Notes: a model not told the origin generated them from the sequence alone. 64,000 nt of DNA from Polycladidibacter stylochi (GCF_001562055.1 NZ_LLWE01000024.1:372001-436000), one strand, 5' to 3'; counted from the first letter of the stretch, positions 28,237-37,480 are shown. Translations and numbers: made by a program.

Positions 28237-28662
28237 ATGGCAAGACCTCACGATGAATTTGCAGGCCAGCCCTCACAGCGCCAGCTGCGCGTGGGCGAGC
28301 TTGTGCGTAAAGAACTCTCCGACATCCTAAGTCGAGGCCAGTTGGTAGACCCCGATCTGGACCGCGTGATTGTCACCATTCCCGAAGTGCGCATGTCACC
28401 AGATTTGCGTTGGGCTACCGTTATGGTGATGCCATTGGGCGGTGAGAATATCGATACGATATTAACGGCTCTAAAGCGGCACACAAAGTACCTGCGCGGC
28501 CAGATTTCGCGCCGGGTTAAAATGAAATACGCTTGTGATTTCCGCTTTGTGGCAGATACCCGCTTTGACGACGACGACCGCATTAACAACCTGCTGGCCA
28601 CACCATTGGTGAAGCAGGATGTTGAAGCTGACGAAGATAACGATAATACCGACGAACAGTAG
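28237..28662 (+). CDS. rbfA: Ribosome-binding factor A
   Basis: 141 residues: RbfA KH-like fold with QRQLRVGELVRKELSDIL at the N terminus, VIVTIPEVRMSPDLRWATVMV and FVADTRFDDDDRINNLL near the C terminus, then an acidic tail. It is a cold-shock 30S assembly factor acting on the 16S 5' helix. ATG 28237 follows AAAAGAAA. The strong hairpin just upstream could affect its expression relative to infB. Confidence 0.95.
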   Translation: MARPHDEFAGQPSQRQLRVGELVRKELSDILSRGQLVDPDLDRVIVTIPEVRMSPDLRWATVMVMPLGGENIDTILTALKRHTKYLRGQISRRVKMKYACDFRFVADTRFDDDDRINNLLATPLVKQDVEADEDNDNTDEQ

Positions 28663-28673
28663 GGCGAGGTTGC

Positions 28674-29621
28674 ATGGCGCGACAACAGCGACGCAGAACA
28701 CGCTATCCTGTCAACGGCTGGCTAGTGCTGGATAAACCTTTGAGCATGAGCTCGAATGACGCACTGGGCCAGCTAAAGCGGATTTTTCACCCCGAAAAAG
28801 TAGGTCATGCGGGTACCCTTGACCCACTCGCTAGCGGTTGCTTGCCAATTGCGTTCGGGGAAGCCACCAAAACCGTTCCCTATGTGATGGACGGGCGTAA
28901 AGTTTATCGCTTTGAGGTGACGTGGGGGATACAAACCAACACCGATGATGCGGAAGGTGAAGTAATCACCACGAGCGATGTGCGCCCGAATGAAAAAAGT
29001 ATTCGCGAAGTGCTGCCAGAGTTTGTAGGTACAATCATGCAGCGCCCCCCAGCTTTTTCTGCCATTAAAATAGATGGTAATCGCGCCTATGATTTGGCCC
29101 GTGGCGGGGAGCTGGTAGAAATTGAAGCCCGTCCGATCGAGGTGCACCGTCTTGATCTGGTTAGTATGCCAGATGAAAATAAAGCCGTTTTCGAGGCTGA
29201 ATGTGGCAAAGGCACCTATGTGCGTGCACTGGCACGTGATTTGGGCGAGCGGCTAGGTACTTGTGGTTATGTAACAGACCTGCGCCGGCTGCTTGTTGGC
29301 CCGTTTGGTGAGGCCGATATGGTCACGCTGGATGATTTGAAGGAAATTTCCGAAGACTACGATGGGGAAAATCCGCTGGAAAAACCGGAGTTGATGGATA
29401 CAATCCTACCCGTAGAAACGGCCTTGTATCAGTTGGGCTCGGTGGTTATTACCAGCGATGCAGCTGCAAAGGTAAAACGCGGAAACGCCATTATCTTGAA
29501 AGGGGCGGGCGCACCAATTGGTCCCGAAGAGATTTACGTGGTTGCGGGCGGTAAGCTTCTTGCTTTTGGTGAGGTTGCACAGGGAAAATTCCAGCCAAAA
29601 CGCGTCTTCAACATCTCTTAA
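28674..29621 (+). CDS. truB: tRNA pseudouridine(55) synthase TruB
   Basis: 315 residues: GWLVLDKPLSMSSNDALGQLKR, the catalytic-aspartate motif HAGTLDPLASGCLPIAFGEATK near residue 45, RPPAFSAIKIDGNRAYDLAR and KGTYVRALARDLGERLG, with a C-terminal PUA-like part. It converts U55 of tRNA to pseudouridine. Start 11 bp after rbfA, with GGGCGAGG upstream. Confidence 0.96.
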   Translation: MARQQRRRTRYPVNGWLVLDKPLSMSSNDALGQLKRIFHPEKVGHAGTLDPLASGCLPIAFGEATKTVPYVMDGRKVYRFEVTWGIQTNTDDAEGEVITTSDVRPNEKSIREVLPEFVGTIMQRPPAFSAIKIDGNRAYDLARGGELVEIEARPIEVHRLDLVSMPDENKAVFEAECGKGTYVRALARDLGERLGTCGYVTDLRRLLVGPFGEADMVTLDDLKEISEDYDGENPLEKPELMDTILPVETALYQLGSVVITSDAAAKVKRGNAIILKGAGAPIGPEEIYVVAGGKLLAFGEVAQGKFQPKRVFNIS

Positions 29622-29630
29622 AAACCGCAG

Positions 29631-29752
29631 AACGACTAAATGTGAGTCGTTTCCACTGGTTTTTTAGTTCGTTTTGCGGCATAGTCCCGCCGTATGGGCA
29701 CTCTGCCCTTATCTTCGCTTGTCAGACCATGCTGGACGACATCTCGGCATGG
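29631..29752 (+). promoter_or_regulatory. truB-rpsO intergenic hairpins (rpsO leader)
   Basis: AACGACT (29631-29637) pairs with AGTCGTT (29645-29651), and CCATGC (29727-29732) with GCATGG (29747-29752). Neither has a proper T-tract, although TTTTTT occurs at 29660-29665. The first may end the truB message; the second lies in the rpsO leader, where S15 autoregulation occurs in other bacteria. No convincing promoter was seen in this 207-bp gap. Confidence 0.35.
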
Positions 29753-29828
29753 CCCAGACAATGCGACGCTTAAGCCAGCTTAAGCACAAACAAAGCAGCC
29801 GATGCTGCGCAACAAAAAGGAAAAACCG

Positions 29829-30098
29829 ATGTCGATTACTCCTGAGCGTAAAGCTGAGTTAATTAAAGAATTCGCAACCAAAGAAGGTGACACAGGTTCC
29901 CCTGAAGTACAGGTTGCTATCTTGACACACCGCATCACTGTTCTGACTGAACACTTCAAAGGTCACAAAAAAGACAACCACTCACGTCGTGGTCTTTTGA
30001 AGATGGTTAGCCAGCGTCGTAAGCTTCTTGACTTCTTGAAAGGCAAAGAAGAAGCACGCTATCAGGACCTGATTAAGCGTCTTGGCATTCGTCGCTAA
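29829..30098 (+). CDS. rpsO: 30S ribosomal protein S15
   Basis: 89 residues, the normal size. It begins [15 protein letters not shown], with [17 protein letters not shown] and the 16S-binding [19 protein letters not shown], ending LIKRLGIRR. It binds the central 16S domain and nucleates the platform. ATG 29829 follows AAAGGA at 29816-29821; an in-frame TTG 27 bp upstream is not needed. It is followed by a clean terminator and then pnp. Confidence 0.98.
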   Translation: MSITPERKAELIKEFATKEGDTGSPEVQVAILTHRITVLTEHFKGHKKDNHSRRGLLKMVSQRRKLLDFLKGKEEARYQDLIKRLGIRR

Positions 30099-30107
30099 GG
30101 ATTCTTT

Positions 30108-30136
30108 AAACGCGGTAGAGCAATCTGCCGCGTTTT
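30108..30136 (+). terminator. rpsO terminator with GCAA tetraloop
   Basis: AAACGCGGTAGA (30108-30119), loop GCAA, TCTGCCGCGTTT (30124-30135), one G-T wobble, ending in TTTTA. It lies 9 bp after the rpsO stop. Confidence 0.75.
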
Positions 30137-30235
30137 ATGCTTTAACGCTCAAGATGATAAGGCCATCAGCGGGCCGCAAAAAGCACGATTGCAAGTAGTT
30201 TTATTGAAGAACTTCTTGCTGTCTTGCTTTTGTGT

Positions 30236-30259
30236 TGTGCAACCAGTCGGGTTGGCACA
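30236..30259 (+). other. Hairpin in the pnp leader
   Basis: TGTGCAACC (30236-30244) pairs with GGTTGGCACA (30250-30259), with one bulged base and an AGTCG loop. In E. coli the pnp leader folds into an RNase III-cleaved stem through which PNPase autoregulates. By analogy this stem might serve the same purpose, but it is shorter. Confidence 0.3.
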
Positions 30260-30339
30260 CAGGATACAGACTGAAAAGAGTGCTTCTTACTGTAAACGCA
30301 CGGGCCAATGGGCTTGGGTAGACAGATAGAGGCATAAGT

Positions 30340-30381
30340 ATGTCAGCTTGCAAGCAAATGAGTGCATGCAAGCGAATGTAG
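30340..30381 (+). CDS. Putative 13-codon leader peptide upstream of pnp
   Basis: ATG at 30340 opens MSACKQMSACKRM and ends TAG at 30379-30381, 9 bp before the pnp ATG and in the same frame. GAGG at 30329-30332 is seven bases upstream, an ideal Shine-Dalgarno distance. The peptide is a duplicated hexapeptide MSACK(Q/R) plus Met. The two serine codons differ by family (TCA and AGT), so the DNA repeat is less exact than the peptide repeat. Its stop overlaps the pnp ribosome site (TAGGATAGAG), so coupling is possible. The same bases can form a GCTTGCA/TGCAAGC stem (30346-30352 with 30367-30373), which may be the real reason for the repeat. Confidence 0.3.
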   Translation: MSACKQMSACKRM

Positions 30382-30390
30382 GATAGAGAT

Positions 30391-32514
30391 ATGTTTGATA
30401 TTCATCGCGTGGAAGTAGACTGGGCTGGCCGGCCATTAACCCTTGAAACTGGTAAGGTCGCACGTCAGGCCGATGGCGCGGTTATCGCCACTTATGGCGA
30501 AACTAAAGTGCTGGCAACCGTTGTTTCAGCAAAAGACGCAAAGCCAGGTCAGGACTTCTTCCCGCTTACTGTTAATTACCAGGAAAAGGCATACGCTGCT
30601 GGCCGCATTCCAGGCGGTTTCTTCAAGCGCGAAGGTCGTCCTTCAGAACATGAAACATTAACATCCCGCCTGATTGACCGTCCGATTCGCCCATTGTTCG
30701 TTGATGGCTATAAGAACGAGACACAAGTTATCTTGACTGTTCTGAGCCACGATCTGGAAAACGCTCCAGATATCTTGGCAATGGTTGCAGCTTCTGCAGC
30801 TCTTACCATCTCAGGTGTTCCGTTCATGGGCCCAATTGGTGGCGCGCGCGTTGCTTACATCAACGATGAGTATGTGCTCAACCCAACTGTTGACCAAATG
30901 GAAGACACCAAGCTCGACTTGGTTGTGGCTGGTACCAGCGATGCTGTGTTGATGGTAGAATCCGAAGCACAGGAACTTTCTGAAGAAGTAATGCTGGGTG
31001 CGGTTGTCTTTGGTCAAGCTGGTTTCCAACCGGTTATTGATGCCATCATCAAGCTGGCTGAAACTGCTGCGAAAGAGCCACGTGAACTGAACCTGCCAGA
31101 TCATTCTGATCTGTTTGCAAAGGTGAAAGAAATTGCCGCTGAAGAGCTTGGCGCAGCTTACACCATCATGCAAAAGACAGAGCGTAAAAACGCTGTTGAT
31201 GCTGTAAAGGCCAAGGTCGTTGAAGCGCTGGTCACAGGTGAAGAAGGTGCTCCTGAAGCAACTGTTGTTGGTGATCTCTTCAAAAAGCTGGAAGCTGAAA
31301 TCGTTCGTGGCCGTATCTTGGACACAGGTTCTCGTATCGATGGCCGTGATCTGCAAACAGTTCGCCAGATTGTTTCCGAAGTTGGCATTTTGCCACGCGC
31401 TCACGGTTCCTCCCTGTTCACACGTGGTGAAACTCAGGGCCTCGTTGTTGCGACATTGGGTACAGGTGAAGACGAGCAGTTCATTGACCTGCTGGAAGGC
31501 ACCAAAAAAGAATCGTTCATGCTGCATTATAACTTCCCTCCATACTCTGTAGGTGAAGCTGGCCGCATCGGTTCCCCTGGTCGTCGCGAAATCGGTCATG
31601 GTAAACTGGCATGGCGTGCGGTTCACCCAATGCTGCCTGCACACCACGACTTCCCATATACATTGCGCGTGGTTTCTGAAATTACAGAATCAAATGGTTC
31701 TTCTTCCATGGCAACCGTTTGTGGTACCTCACTATCCTTGATGGATGCAGGTGTGCCATTGAAATCACCTGTTGCTGGTATAGCAATGGGCCTGATTAAA
31801 GAAGGCGAGCGTTTTGCAGTTCTCTCCGATATCCTTGGCGACGAAGATCACCTTGGCGATATGGACTTTAAAGTAGCCGGCTCTGAAAACGGTATCACAG
31901 CACTGCAAATGGACATCAAGATCGACGGTATCACCGAAGAGATCATGAAGGTTGCGCTTGAGCAGGCAAAAGGTGGCCGTATTCACATTCTTGGTGAAAT
32001 GTCAAAAGCAATCACCGAAGCACGCTCCGAACTTGGTGAGCACGCGCCGCGCATTGAAGTCATCCAGATCCCTGTGGATAAAATTCGCGAAGTTATCGGC
32101 TCCGGCGGTAAAGTTATCCGCGAAATCGTTGAAAAAACCGGCGCAAAAATCAACATCGAAGATGATGGTACGGTTAAAGTTGCTTCCAGCGATGGTAAGG
32201 CAATTAAAGCAGCCCTCAACTGGATCAACTCCATTGCAGCTGAGCCTGAAGTTGGTGTGATCTACGAAGGCACAGTTGTGAAGACTGTAGACTTCGGCGC
32301 ATTCGTTAACTTCTTCGGCGCACGTGACGGTTTGGTACACATTTCCCAGCTGGCACCACGCAAAGTTGCCAAGGTAACTGATGTTGTTAAAGAGGGCGAG
32401 AAAGTCTTCGTTAAGCTCATGGGCTTCGATGAGCGCGGCAAAGTTCGCCTTTCCATGAAAGTGGTCGATCAGGAAACCGGTAAGGAAATTCCTAAAGACG
32501 AAGACAAAGCATAA
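30391..32514 (+). CDS. pnp: Polyribonucleotide nucleotidyltransferase (PNPase)
   Basis: 707 residues: two RNase PH domains (first ~10-230, second ~325-545 with FTRGETQ and [10 protein letters not shown]), a linking helical domain, a KH domain ([20 protein letters not shown] near residue 565) and an S1 domain ([20 protein letters not shown], ~620-690). It degrades RNA 3'-5' phosphorolytically and adds tails, often in the RNase E degradosome. ATG 30391 follows GGATAGAG. The 292-bp gap upstream contains the rpsO terminator, a hairpin and a putative leader peptide. Confidence 0.98.
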   Translation: MFDIHRVEVDWAGRPLTLETGKVARQADGAVIATYGETKVLATVVSAKDAKPGQDFFPLTVNYQEKAYAAGRIPGGFFKREGRPSEHETLTSRLIDRPIRPLFVDGYKNETQVILTVLSHDLENAPDILAMVAASAALTISGVPFMGPIGGARVAYINDEYVLNPTVDQMEDTKLDLVVAGTSDAVLMVESEAQELSEEVMLGAVVFGQAGFQPVIDAIIKLAETAAKEPRELNLPDHSDLFAKVKEIAAEELGAAYTIMQKTERKNAVDAVKAKVVEALVTGEEGAPEATVVGDLFKKLEAEIVRGRILDTGSRIDGRDLQTVRQIVSEVGILPRAHGSSLFTRGETQGLVVATLGTGEDEQFIDLLEGTKKESFMLHYNFPPYSVGEAGRIGSPGRREIGHGKLAWRAVHPMLPAHHDFPYTLRVVSEITESNGSSSMATVCGTSLSLMDAGVPLKSPVAGIAMGLIKEGERFAVLSDILGDEDHLGDMDFKVAGSENGITALQMDIKIDGITEEIMKVALEQAKGGRIHILGEMSKAITEARSELGEHAPRIEVIQIPVDKIREVIGSGGKVIREIVEKTGAKINIEDDGTVKVASSDGKAIKAALNWINSIAAEPEVGVIYEGTVVKTVDFGAFVNFFGARDGLVHISQLAPRKVAKVTDVVKEGEKVFVKLMGFDERGKVRLSMKVVDQETGKEIPKDEDKA

Positions 32515-32538
32515 TATCAATGCAAAGTCTTTAGAATT

Positions 32539-32568
32539 AAGGTCAGCGCTTCGGTGCTGGCCTTTTTT
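32539..32568 (+). terminator. pnp terminator
   Basis: AAGGTCAGCGC (32539-32549), TTCG tetraloop, GTGCTGGCCTT (32554-32564), with wobbles, and a run of six T at 32563-32568. Textbook intrinsic terminator 25 bp after pnp; it closes the long translation operon. Confidence 0.9.
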
Positions 32569-32719
32569 GTTTCCACCCCACAATAAAAATGCCTGATCTG
32601 ATTTGCCAATAGTTCTATGCAATTACCACAGTGTGTTAACGCGGCAAGGATATAAGTGATGGGTCTTTCCCCGTTTCATTCGAACTGTTATACCAACTTT
32701 CAAAATGTTGGAGGTGGGA

Positions 32720-33529
32720 ATGAGTGAAATGCGTATCGCGGTTGTTGGTGCTGGTGGGCGTATGGGACGCGCTCTTGTTAAAGCAGTGTCAGAAGCGCCC
32801 GATATGGTCGTGGGTGCTGCTATCGAGCGGGAGTCTTCCCCATTTCTTGGTTCTGATGCAGGTGAACTTGCAGGGCTAGGTCATTTAAATGTTCCTGTAA
32901 CATCCGACTTGCCAACAGCGTTGCAGCAGGTTGATGGGCTTATTGACTTTACGTCGCCTGAAGCTACACTCGCATTCGCAAAACTAACGGCGCACTATGG
33001 ACTTGTGCATATCATTGGCACAACTGGTATGACAGCCGAGCAAAACAACGAACTCATGGCAGCCGCGACATCAGCCCGCATTGTGAAGTCGGGTAATATG
33101 AGTTTAGGAGTTAACTTGCTTGCCAGCTTGGTCAAAAAAGCTGCTGCAGCATTGGATGAAGAATTCGATATCGAAGTTTTGGAAATGCATCACCGCCATA
33201 AGGTTGATGCGCCTTCAGGCACTGCGCATTTGTTGGGCGAAGCTGCAGCACAGGGCCGGGAAGTAGAGCTGGAACAAAAAGCTGTTCGCAGCCGTGATGG
33301 TATCACAGGCGAGCGTAAGCAGGGTGATATTGGATTTGCAACTTTGCGCGGCGGTTCTGTGATTGGCGAGCACACGGTTATGTTTGCAAGCGAGAGCGAG
33401 CGCATTGAGCTCACTCACAAAGCATCAGACCGGCAACTATTTGCACGCGGTGCAGTTAAAGCGGCGCTTTGGGCCCGCGATAAAGCACCGGGTATGTACA
33501 CCATGACCGATGTTCTCGGTCTTGATTAA
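32720..33529 (+). CDS. dapB: 4-hydroxy-tetrahydrodipicolinate reductase
   Basis: 269 residues: N-terminal dinucleotide-binding AVVGAGGRMGRALVKAV, IIGTTGM and GNMSLGVNLL, and the catalytic EMHHRHKVDAPSGTA near residue 155. It reduces the DapA product in the lysine/meso-DAP pathway and so feeds peptidoglycan as well. ATG 32720 lies after GGAGGTG (32710-32716); the ATG at 32705 would put that site inside the gene. dapF is 16 kb away in this window. Confidence 0.96.
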   Translation: MSEMRIAVVGAGGRMGRALVKAVSEAPDMVVGAAIERESSPFLGSDAGELAGLGHLNVPVTSDLPTALQQVDGLIDFTSPEATLAFAKLTAHYGLVHIIGTTGMTAEQNNELMAAATSARIVKSGNMSLGVNLLASLVKKAAAALDEEFDIEVLEMHHRHKVDAPSGTAHLLGEAAAQGREVELEQKAVRSRDGITGERKQGDIGFATLRGGSVIGEHTVMFASESERIELTHKASDRQLFARGAVKAALWARDKAPGMYTMTDVLGLD

Positions 33530-33560
33530 ATAACCTCTCAACCTCCCGAGGAGAGATAAT

Positions 33561-34184
33561 ATGGAACGCCTTTTGGTCCTCGTCCGTCATGGACAAAGCG
33601 AATGGAACCTGAAAAACCTTTTCACAGGTTGGAAAAACCCGAATTTGACCGAGCAGGGCGTTGAAGAAGCCAAAGCAGCTGGTAAACAGTTGAAAGAGCT
33701 TGGCCTGTCTTTTGATATGGCGTTCACATCCGACCTGACACGCGCTCAAAACACATTGGCGCTTATTCAGGAACAGCTGGGTCAAGAAAATCTGCCGGTT
33801 ACCAAAGATCAAAAGCTCAACGAGCGTGATTACGGTGATCTGACAGGTATGAATAAAGACGAAGCTCGCAAGCAGTTCGGTGAAGAGCAAGTTCACATCT
33901 GGCGTCGTTCTTACGATGTACCGCCTCCAGGTGGTGAATCCTTGAAAATGACAGCAGAGCGCACACTGCCCTACTACAAAGCAGAAATCCTGCCAAAAGT
34001 TTTGGAAGGTAATCGGGTAATCGTTGCTGCACACGGTAACTCCCTGCGCTCCATCATTATGGAACTGGAAGGCCTGTCTGAAGAAGAGATTTTGCAGCGT
34101 GAACTGGGCACTGGTAAGCCAGTCATTTACCGTTTGGATGAAAACGGTAAAATCCTTTCTGTAGAAGACTTGGCAAGCGCTTAA
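33561..34184 (+). CDS. gpmA: 2,3-bisphosphoglycerate-dependent phosphoglycerate mutase
   Basis: 207 residues, shorter than the 250 of E. coli GpmA but typical of Alphaproteobacteria. Catalytic [10 protein letters not shown] (His near residue 10), [30 protein letters not shown] and the second histidine in [13 protein letters not shown]. It interconverts 3- and 2-phosphoglycerate in glycolysis/gluconeogenesis. AGGAGAG precedes the ATG; 31 bp separate it from dapB, so they are probably co-transcribed. Confidence 0.95.
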   Translation: MERLLVLVRHGQSEWNLKNLFTGWKNPNLTEQGVEEAKAAGKQLKELGLSFDMAFTSDLTRAQNTLALIQEQLGQENLPVTKDQKLNERDYGDLTGMNKDEARKQFGEEQVHIWRRSYDVPPPGGESLKMTAERTLPYYKAEILPKVLEGNRVIVAAHGNSLRSIIMELEGLSEEEILQRELGTGKPVIYRLDENGKILSVEDLASA

Positions 34185-34200
34185 TTTTGCAAGCTGAAAC

Positions 34201-34230
34201 AAAAAAGGCGGCCCGAGAGCCGCCTTTTTT
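34201..34230. terminator. Bidirectional terminator between gpmA and the adenosine kinase gene
   Basis: GGCGGC (34207-34212), 6-nt loop, GCCGCC (34219-34224), flanked by six A (34201-34206) and six T (34225-34230). The symmetry suits the convergent gene pair on either side. Confidence 0.9.
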
Positions 34231-34250
34231 ATATTGGAAATACAGGTCTG

Positions 34251-35252
34251 TTAAAGCTGAAAACCTTCTTGCTCGACAAACTGGGCCAGTGGCCGCTCTG
34301 GCCGTGCACCAACGTGTGAAATCACATTTCCAGCACATAGGCAGCCCAACTCGCAGCATTGGCTCAACGAGTAATCGCGGGACAAACCAAATAGAAAACC
34401 GGAGGCAAACAAATCTCCGGCACCGGTTAGATCGACAACGGTTTTAACTTCGCTTGCAGGGACATGAACGGTTTCTTCGCGTGAAATGGCCATTGCCCCT
34501 TCGGAGCCAAGGGTGAGCGCTGTGAGCTTACAGTCTTCGCGTACTGCCGCAATAGCTGCTTCCAGCTCGGCAGTTTCGTAAAGTGCTTTCAACTCGTGCT
34601 CATTGGCAAACAAAAGGTCCACGGTGCCGCTGCGGATCAACTCCAGGAACTCGGAGCGGAAACGGTCAACGCAAAAGCTGTCGGAAAGCGAGAGCGAAAC
34701 CAGACGTCCGGCTTCGTGGGCAAGTTTCGCAGCTTCCACAAAAGCATTTTTTGCCAGCTCTTCGTCCCACAAATAGCCTTCCATATAGGTTACATAAGAA
34801 CCTTGAACCACTTCCTTGTTCACATCAAATGGTGTCAACTTTGTTGCAGAACCAAGATAAGTGTTCATGGTACGCTCGCCATCCGGTGTGATCAGGATCA
34901 TGGAGCGACCGGATGCCAAATCATCTCGTAGGGCAGGGGTGTCAAAGTGCACGCCAATGCCACGCATATCATGGCCATAATTATCACCAAGTTCATCATT
35001 GGCAACCTTGCCCAAAAAGGCGGGTTTACCGCCCAAAGAAGCAAGCCCAGCAGCGGTATTGCCGGCACTACCACCCGAAATGCGGGTAGTTTGTCCCATA
35101 AGGTTATAAAGCCGTAGCGCCTCGTCAGTATCAATGAGGCGCATGCTGCCTTTAACGAGGTTCTGATCGGTTAAAAAGTCTTCTTCCACATGAGAAAAGA
35201 CATCGGTAATTGCATTGCCGATGCACAGTGCATCATAGGTGTGATTTGGCAT
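34251..35252 (-). CDS. PfkB-family adenosine kinase-like sugar kinase
   Basis: 333 residues. PfkB signature 1 region GGSAGNTAAGLASLGGKPAFLGKV (near residue 60) and signature 2 DLTGAGDLFASGFLFG near residue 270, which holds the catalytic base and anion hole. The N terminus YDALCIGNAITDVFSHVEE is characteristic of the adenosine kinase-like group in Alphaproteobacteria. It likely phosphorylates adenosine or a related nucleoside with ATP. AAGGAT precedes the ATG. It faces gpmA and lies downstream of pheA. Substrate not proven by sequence. Confidence 0.88.
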   Translation of the reverse strand: MPNHTYDALCIGNAITDVFSHVEEDFLTDQNLVKGSMRLIDTDEALRLYNLMGQTTRISGGSAGNTAAGLASLGGKPAFLGKVANDELGDNYGHDMRGIGVHFDTPALRDDLASGRSMILITPDGERTMNTYLGSATKLTPFDVNKEVVQGSYVTYMEGYLWDEELAKNAFVEAAKLAHEAGRLVSLSLSDSFCVDRFRSEFLELIRSGTVDLLFANEHELKALYETAELEAAIAAVREDCKLTALTLGSEGAMAISREETVHVPASEVKTVVDLTGAGDLFASGFLFGLSRDYSLSQCCELGCLCAGNVISHVGARPERPLAQFVEQEGFQL

Positions 35253-35301
35253 CTACGATCCTTGCGTAGTATAAGCAGCTTTTAGTGCTTTACTCGGTCA
35301 A

Positions 35302-36192
35302 CTATTGGTTGGGTGAGGGGCGTAACGCCCGGTTCGCCTCTGGTTCACGTATTTTTGCCCGGAAAGGGCTAGCGTTGTAAACGCCTAAAATCTTGAGTTC
35401 AGACGAATAGAACGCCAGCTCCTCCATTGCAAGTTTAACGTTATCGTCATCTAAGTGCCCCTCGATATCGGCATAGAACATAGATGCAAAAAATTGTCCC
35501 TCAAGCTGATAGGATTCCAGCTTGGTCATGTTAACGGAGTTGGTCGCAAAGCCACCCAAAGCCTTGTAAAGTGCGGCAGAAACGTTGCGAACCCGGAAAA
35601 CAAAAGATGTCACAACAGGCTGGCCGGTATTCACGACCCGCTTATCGCCCTTGGAAAGAATAACAAAGCGTGTGGTGTTATGTGCAGCATCCTCTACATT
35701 ACGGGCAATAACTTCTAATCCGTAAATCTCGGCGGCAAGCTCGGGTGCCAAAGCCCCCCATTTGGGGTCGTTCTTCTCGGCGATTTGGCGGGCCGAACCG
35801 GCAGTATCGGCACCAATAACCGGCATTATTCCATTCTCGCGAATAATATTGCGGCACTGGCCAAGGCCCATCACATGGCTTTGAATATGTGTCAGCTCTT
35901 CCAGCTTGGCCCCTTTAAGCCCCATCAGCTGGAAGCGAATGGGCATGAAGTATTCACCGATGATATGCAAGTCAGAGCGCGGCAATAAATGGTGAATATC
36001 GGCAACACGGCCGGCAACGGAGTTTTCGATAGGAATCATCGCCAACTCGGCACGCCCGGTTTCAACGGCTTGGAAGCAGTCCTCAAACGTTGCGCAAGGA
36101 ATAGCCTGAAAATCAGGGTACACGCTGTTGCAGGCCATATGGGAGTTTGCCCCAATCTCACCTTGAAAAACAATTTGCCGTTGTTCTGTCAT
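35302..36192 (-). CDS. pheA: Prephenate dehydratase
   Basis: 296 residues: a two-lobed PDT domain (IVFQGEIGANSHMA at the N terminus, AMIPIENSVAGRVADIHHLL, and the catalytic Thr-Arg of HNTTRFVIL near residue 180) plus a C-terminal ACT regulatory domain (residues ~195-280, with ESYQLEGQFFASMFYADIEGH). It converts prephenate to phenylpyruvate; the ACT domain normally gives phenylalanine inhibition. Monofunctional, with no chorismate mutase domain. The 49-bp gap to the kinase gene suggests a shared transcript. Confidence 0.95.
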   Translation of the reverse strand: MTEQRQIVFQGEIGANSHMACNSVYPDFQAIPCATFEDCFQAVETGRAELAMIPIENSVAGRVADIHHLLPRSDLHIIGEYFMPIRFQLMGLKGAKLEELTHIQSHVMGLGQCRNIIRENGIMPVIGADTAGSARQIAEKNDPKWGALAPELAAEIYGLEVIARNVEDAAHNTTRFVILSKGDKRVVNTGQPVVTSFVFRVRNVSAALYKALGGFATNSVNMTKLESYQLEGQFFASMFYADIEGHLDDDNVKLAMEELAFYSSELKILGVYNASPFRAKIREPEANRALRPSPNQ

Positions 36193-36719
36193 TTCATTTT
36201 ACCGCTCTCAAAGAAAACACTAGTGTATAAAACCAAGCGCTTCGCATCACCGCGAAGCACCATAAACTAACTATTTCCTATTAATAGTTCAGGTGAGTAA
36301 AACACAGGCAAAATACTGTAGAGTTCAACAGTCCTGCTTTTAAATGCCTATACGAAAACAAGTAAAAACCCTTAATTGCTAAGGGGCTATCGTCAACAAT
36401 CAACAATTTATCCCCCTTTTTTCGACGGGTCTTCAGACGCATTCATAATAGGCGGCTGAGCAACGAAATATATGTGCGTATGCATTAAAACAATAATTTC
36501 CGCCAGTTTTGGGATAATTCTAACTCAAAATATATGTCAACCTCTGCACAAACCTGTCATGCGTTTTGGTCTTTAGCCGTATCGCCTAGGAGAAACCCTG
36601 ATAAATTGATGGACAAAACAATAGTTTTCCCTGTAATTTCCCCAAAATTCTATAATTAAGCAGAGGCTCTGCTCAACGGGGCGCAGAGCTATTCCTAGCC
36701 AACATCGGAGCGTGTCAGC
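36193..36719. promoter_or_regulatory. 527-bp divergent AT-rich region between pheA and cycM
   Basis: No gene is seen. It contains CCCTTA-ATTGC-TAAGGG (36369-36385), a T-rich block near 36415, and a good -10 box TATAAT at 36651-36656 for cycM without a matching -35. A leader hairpin follows, GCTCTGC (36666-36672) with GCAGAGC (36683-36689), which would fall right at the 5' end of the cycM mRNA. The pheA promoter must also lie here but I cannot place it. Confidence 0.5.
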
Positions 36720-37265
36720 ATGGATTCATTTGAATGGAACAAGATTGCGGGTGCAGTTCTTCTCGCACTTCTTTTGTTCTTGGGTATTGGTCAGTTGTCA
36801 GATGTCATCTTCGCACCCATAGGTGAACAACAGCGTGGCTATGAAATAGAGTTGGCAGATGCGTCAGCTAAAGCAGGTGGTGCAGAAGAAGCGAAACAAG
36901 AAGAAACAGCACTCATGTTGTTGCCAACAGCTTCGGTTGAAAAGGGTGAAAAGCAGGCGAAAAAGTGCGCCGCATGTCATACCTTCGATAAGGGTGGAAA
37001 AAACAAGGTTGGCCCGAACCTTTGGGAAGTTGTTAACCGTAAACCTGCAGCCCACGAAGGGTTTTCCTACTCTGCAAGCATGCAAGAGTTTGCCGGTGAA
37101 AACGAGGCGTGGACCTTTGAGAAGCTCGACCACTTTATTACAAAACCTAAGGATTACATTGCTGGCACAGCAATGAGTTTTGGTGGTTTGAAGAAAGCCA
37201 AAGACCGTGCCGCACTGCTGGCATATTTACGCTCTCTTTCCGACAACCCTGCACCACTTGAGTAA
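36720..37265 (+). CDS. cycM: Membrane-anchored cytochrome c (CycM type)
   Basis: 181 residues: an uncleaved N-terminal signal anchor (residues ~8-30, AGAVLLALLLFLGIG), an Ala/Glu-rich linker and a class I cytochrome c domain. The haem-binding motif is CAACH (near residue 83), with the sixth ligand methionine in AGTAMSFGG. It matches CycM of rhizobia, which passes electrons from the bc1 complex to aa3 oxidase in the periplasm. Monocistronic, with its own promoter and terminator. Confidence 0.92.
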   Translation: MDSFEWNKIAGAVLLALLLFLGIGQLSDVIFAPIGEQQRGYEIELADASAKAGGAEEAKQEETALMLLPTASVEKGEKQAKKCAACHTFDKGGKNKVGPNLWEVVNRKPAAHEGFSYSASMQEFAGENEAWTFEKLDHFITKPKDYIAGTAMSFGGLKKAKDRAALLAYLRSLSDNPAPLE

Positions 37266-37291
37266 TATAACTAATAAATTTCAACTTTTAG

Positions 37292-37318
37292 AAGGCCAGC
37301 TCAACGCTGGCCTTTTTT
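37292..37318 (+). terminator. cycM terminator
   Basis: AAGGCCAGC (37292-37300), TCAAC loop, GCTGGCCTT (37306-37314), with six T at 37313-37318. It is 26 bp after the stop. Confidence 0.92.
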
Positions 37319-37395
37319 ATTATTAGCTACCCTTATTAATAGCTTCACTAAAACCTCAGGGTACCTATAACTAATAGGAAATGAAAAGCGCTAGT

Positions 37396-37424
37396 TTGTA
37401 GTCTATTTGCACTTTTGTCATAAT
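37396..37424 (+). promoter_or_regulatory. Candidate promoter of the yej operon
   Basis: TTGTAG (37396-37401), 17-bp spacer, CATAAT (37419-37424). A start near 37431 leaves about 50 nt of leader, which includes a small TGTTTT-AAC-AAAACA hairpin (37445-37459) before the ribosome site. Confidence 0.5.
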
Positions 37425-37480
37425 ATTGCTTAACTCACAGCGTTTGTTTTAACAAAACACAATAATTATAGGGGGATAGC

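Noticed and set aside
30811-31647. 278-codon minus-strand frame inside pnp
   Set aside because: Overlaps an intact PNPase with all domains; no start context and no recognisable protein.
33456-34202. 248-codon minus-strand frame across dapB and gpmA
   Set aside because: Both sense genes are complete and conserved; the antisense frame spans their junction and matches nothing known to me.
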